NCBI GenBank assembly: GCA_002418465.1 | Contig: DIEE01000024.1 | Location: 1-5,952, forward strand | Length of the DNA: 5,952 nucleotides | DNA from: Pseudomonas sp. UBA5782 | Lineage (GTDB): Bacteria > Pseudomonadota > Gammaproteobacteria > Pseudomonadales > Pseudomonadaceae | Direction of reading: 5' to 3' | Shown: positions 5,172 through 5,952 of the stretch, in pieces | Position numbering within the stretch: the first letter of the stretch is position 1 | How the letters are laid out: the number at the start of each line of letters is the position of its first letter | Program-made: the position numbers and the translations under genes | Notes under the pieces: generated by a model | What the model was told of the DNA's origin: nothing | The model's input: the letters and a program-made list of their open reading frames with translations, nothing else | Databases searched by the model: none

Positions 5172-5952
5172 ATGCGCAAGCTGCTATTCCTGTCGATTCT
5201 CTGCGCCCTGCTCGGCGGCCTGGCGAGCTTCGTCGGCTGGGCCGAGCGCCGCCCCGCCAGCCATTATCTGTCCGACCTGCGCAGCGAGCTGAGCAGCGAC
5301 CAGGGCACGCCCGGCGAGGCCGGCAACCTGCTGCTGATCCGCCCGCAGCTTTTCCCGGTGGACTACCAAAGCCCGGCTCACCTGCGCCTGAAGCTCGCCG
5401 CGGCGCTGGACCGTGCCCGCGGCGCCGGGCTGCTCACGCCGAACACCCTGGTGGTGCTGCCGGAGCACATCGGCACCTGGCTGATCGCCGCCGGCGAGAA
5501 ATCCGAGCTGTACCAGGCCCGCGACCGCCAGGAGGTACGCGACTGGATGCTGCTGGGCAATCCGCTGCTGGCCGTGCAGGTGCTGATGCGGAACCTGGAT
5601 GCCGAACGCCTCGACGAAGCGCTGCTGCGGATGAAGGCCAGGCGCATGGCTGCGGACTACCAGCAACTGTTCTCCGGCCTGGCCCGCGAGTACCGGGTCA
5701 ACCTGCTCGCCGGCTCGATCCTGCTGCCGGCGCCGTACCTGCAGGACCGCACGCTGAACATCGGCGACGGCCCGCTGCGTAACCTCAGCCTGGCCTTCGG
5801 GGCGGATGGCCAACTACTCGGCGACGCCTTCAGCGAGCCCTGGCCGCAGCCGAGCGACAAGGGCGAACCGCAGCACCTGCGCCTCGCCGGTCGCGAACTG
5901 CTGATCGAGCGCGACTGGCAAGCCGGCTACCCGCAAAGCCGGGTGCGCGTGG
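5172..5952 (+). CDS. Membrane-anchored or secreted nitrilase-superfamily (carbon-nitrogen hydrolase) protein, partial
   Basis: The frame is open from the ATG at 5172 to the window end, giving 260 residues without a stop, so the 3' part is missing. Residues 4-23 are a hydrophobic helix after MRK, a membrane anchor or signal sequence that would place the rest in the periplasm. C11 does not sit in a good lipobox. The fold is suggested by NLLLIRPQLFP at 52-62, LVVLPEH at 93-99 with Glu98 in the place of the catalytic glutamate, REYRVNLLAGSILLPAP at 172-188, and NLSLAFGADGQLLG at 204-217. This order is that of the alpha-beta-beta-alpha core of nitrilase-superfamily amidases, which cleave carbon-nitrogen bonds with a Glu-Lys-Cys triad. 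The Lys normally found about eight residues after the DG of the last motif is not seen (Ser221 there), and the Cys would be beyond the window. It diverges from fadH. The coding call is firm; activity and substrate are unknown. Confidence 0.85.
   Translation, partial: MRKLLFLSILCALLGGLASFVGWAERRPASHYLSDLRSELSSDQGTPGEAGNLLLIRPQLFPVDYQSPAHLRLKLAAALDRARGAGLLTPNTLVVLPEHIGTWLIAAGEKSELYQARDRQEVRDWMLLGNPLLAVQVLMRNLDAERLDEALLRMKARRMAADYQQLFSGLAREYRVNLLAGSILLPAPYLQDRTLNIGDGPLRNLSLAFGADGQLLGDAFSEPWPQPSDKGEPQHLRLAGRELLIERDWQAGYPQSRVRV

Noticed and set aside
5182..5813. Minus-strand open frame opposite the nitrilase-like gene
   Set aside because: It is an antisense shadow with Gln/Arg/Ala-rich content. 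The plus-strand frame has a ribosome-binding site, an anchor helix and nitrilase-like motifs.

Overview
The window looks like chromosomal DNA of a Pseudomonas-type gammaproteobacterium. It is very GC-rich, almost fully coding, uses codons ending in G or C, and carries a 2,4-dienoyl-CoA reductase plus small conserved hypothetical genes of the kind found in pseudomonads. I see no mobile element, tRNA, rRNA, CRISPR array or phage gene. The genus assignment is inference from style and gene content.

Layout from left to right. Positions 1-414 (+) hold the 3' end of a gene that resembles the DUF1853 family. It converges, with a gap of only 3 bp, on a two-gene minus-strand unit. The first gene of that unit (1341-2690) encodes a 449-residue protein with a long central coiled coil and a Cys/His-rich tail. 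Its stop codon overlaps a TTG start of the second gene (418-1344), a fold-type II PLP enzyme of the D-cysteine desulfhydrase / ACC deaminase family. The visible specificity residues favour D-cysteine desulfhydrase-like chemistry over ACC deaminase. A 255-bp intergenic stretch (2691-2945) follows, with three separate inverted repeats. Two of them look like intrinsic terminators for the minus strand. Next is fadH (2946-4979, minus), a full-length NADPH-dependent 2,4-dienoyl-CoA reductase with every expected cofactor and catalytic motif. A 192-bp divergent promoter region (4980-5171) separates it from a plus-strand gene (5172 to the window end). That gene encodes a membrane-anchored or secreted nitrilase-superfamily (carbon-nitrogen hydrolase) protein and is cut off by the window edge.

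Functionally, fadH removes double bonds at even positions during beta-oxidation of unsaturated fatty acids. The coiled-coil protein and the PLP enzyme appear to be translationally coupled, but nothing in the sequence explains why. The window is mostly ordinary core or near-core chromosome. The points most worth a second look are the uncharacterised coiled-coil/Cys-His protein coupled to the PLP enzyme, the apparent absence of the catalytic Lys in the nitrilase-like protein, the paired direct repeats upstream of the fadH promoter candidate, and the cluster of inverted repeats downstream of fadH.
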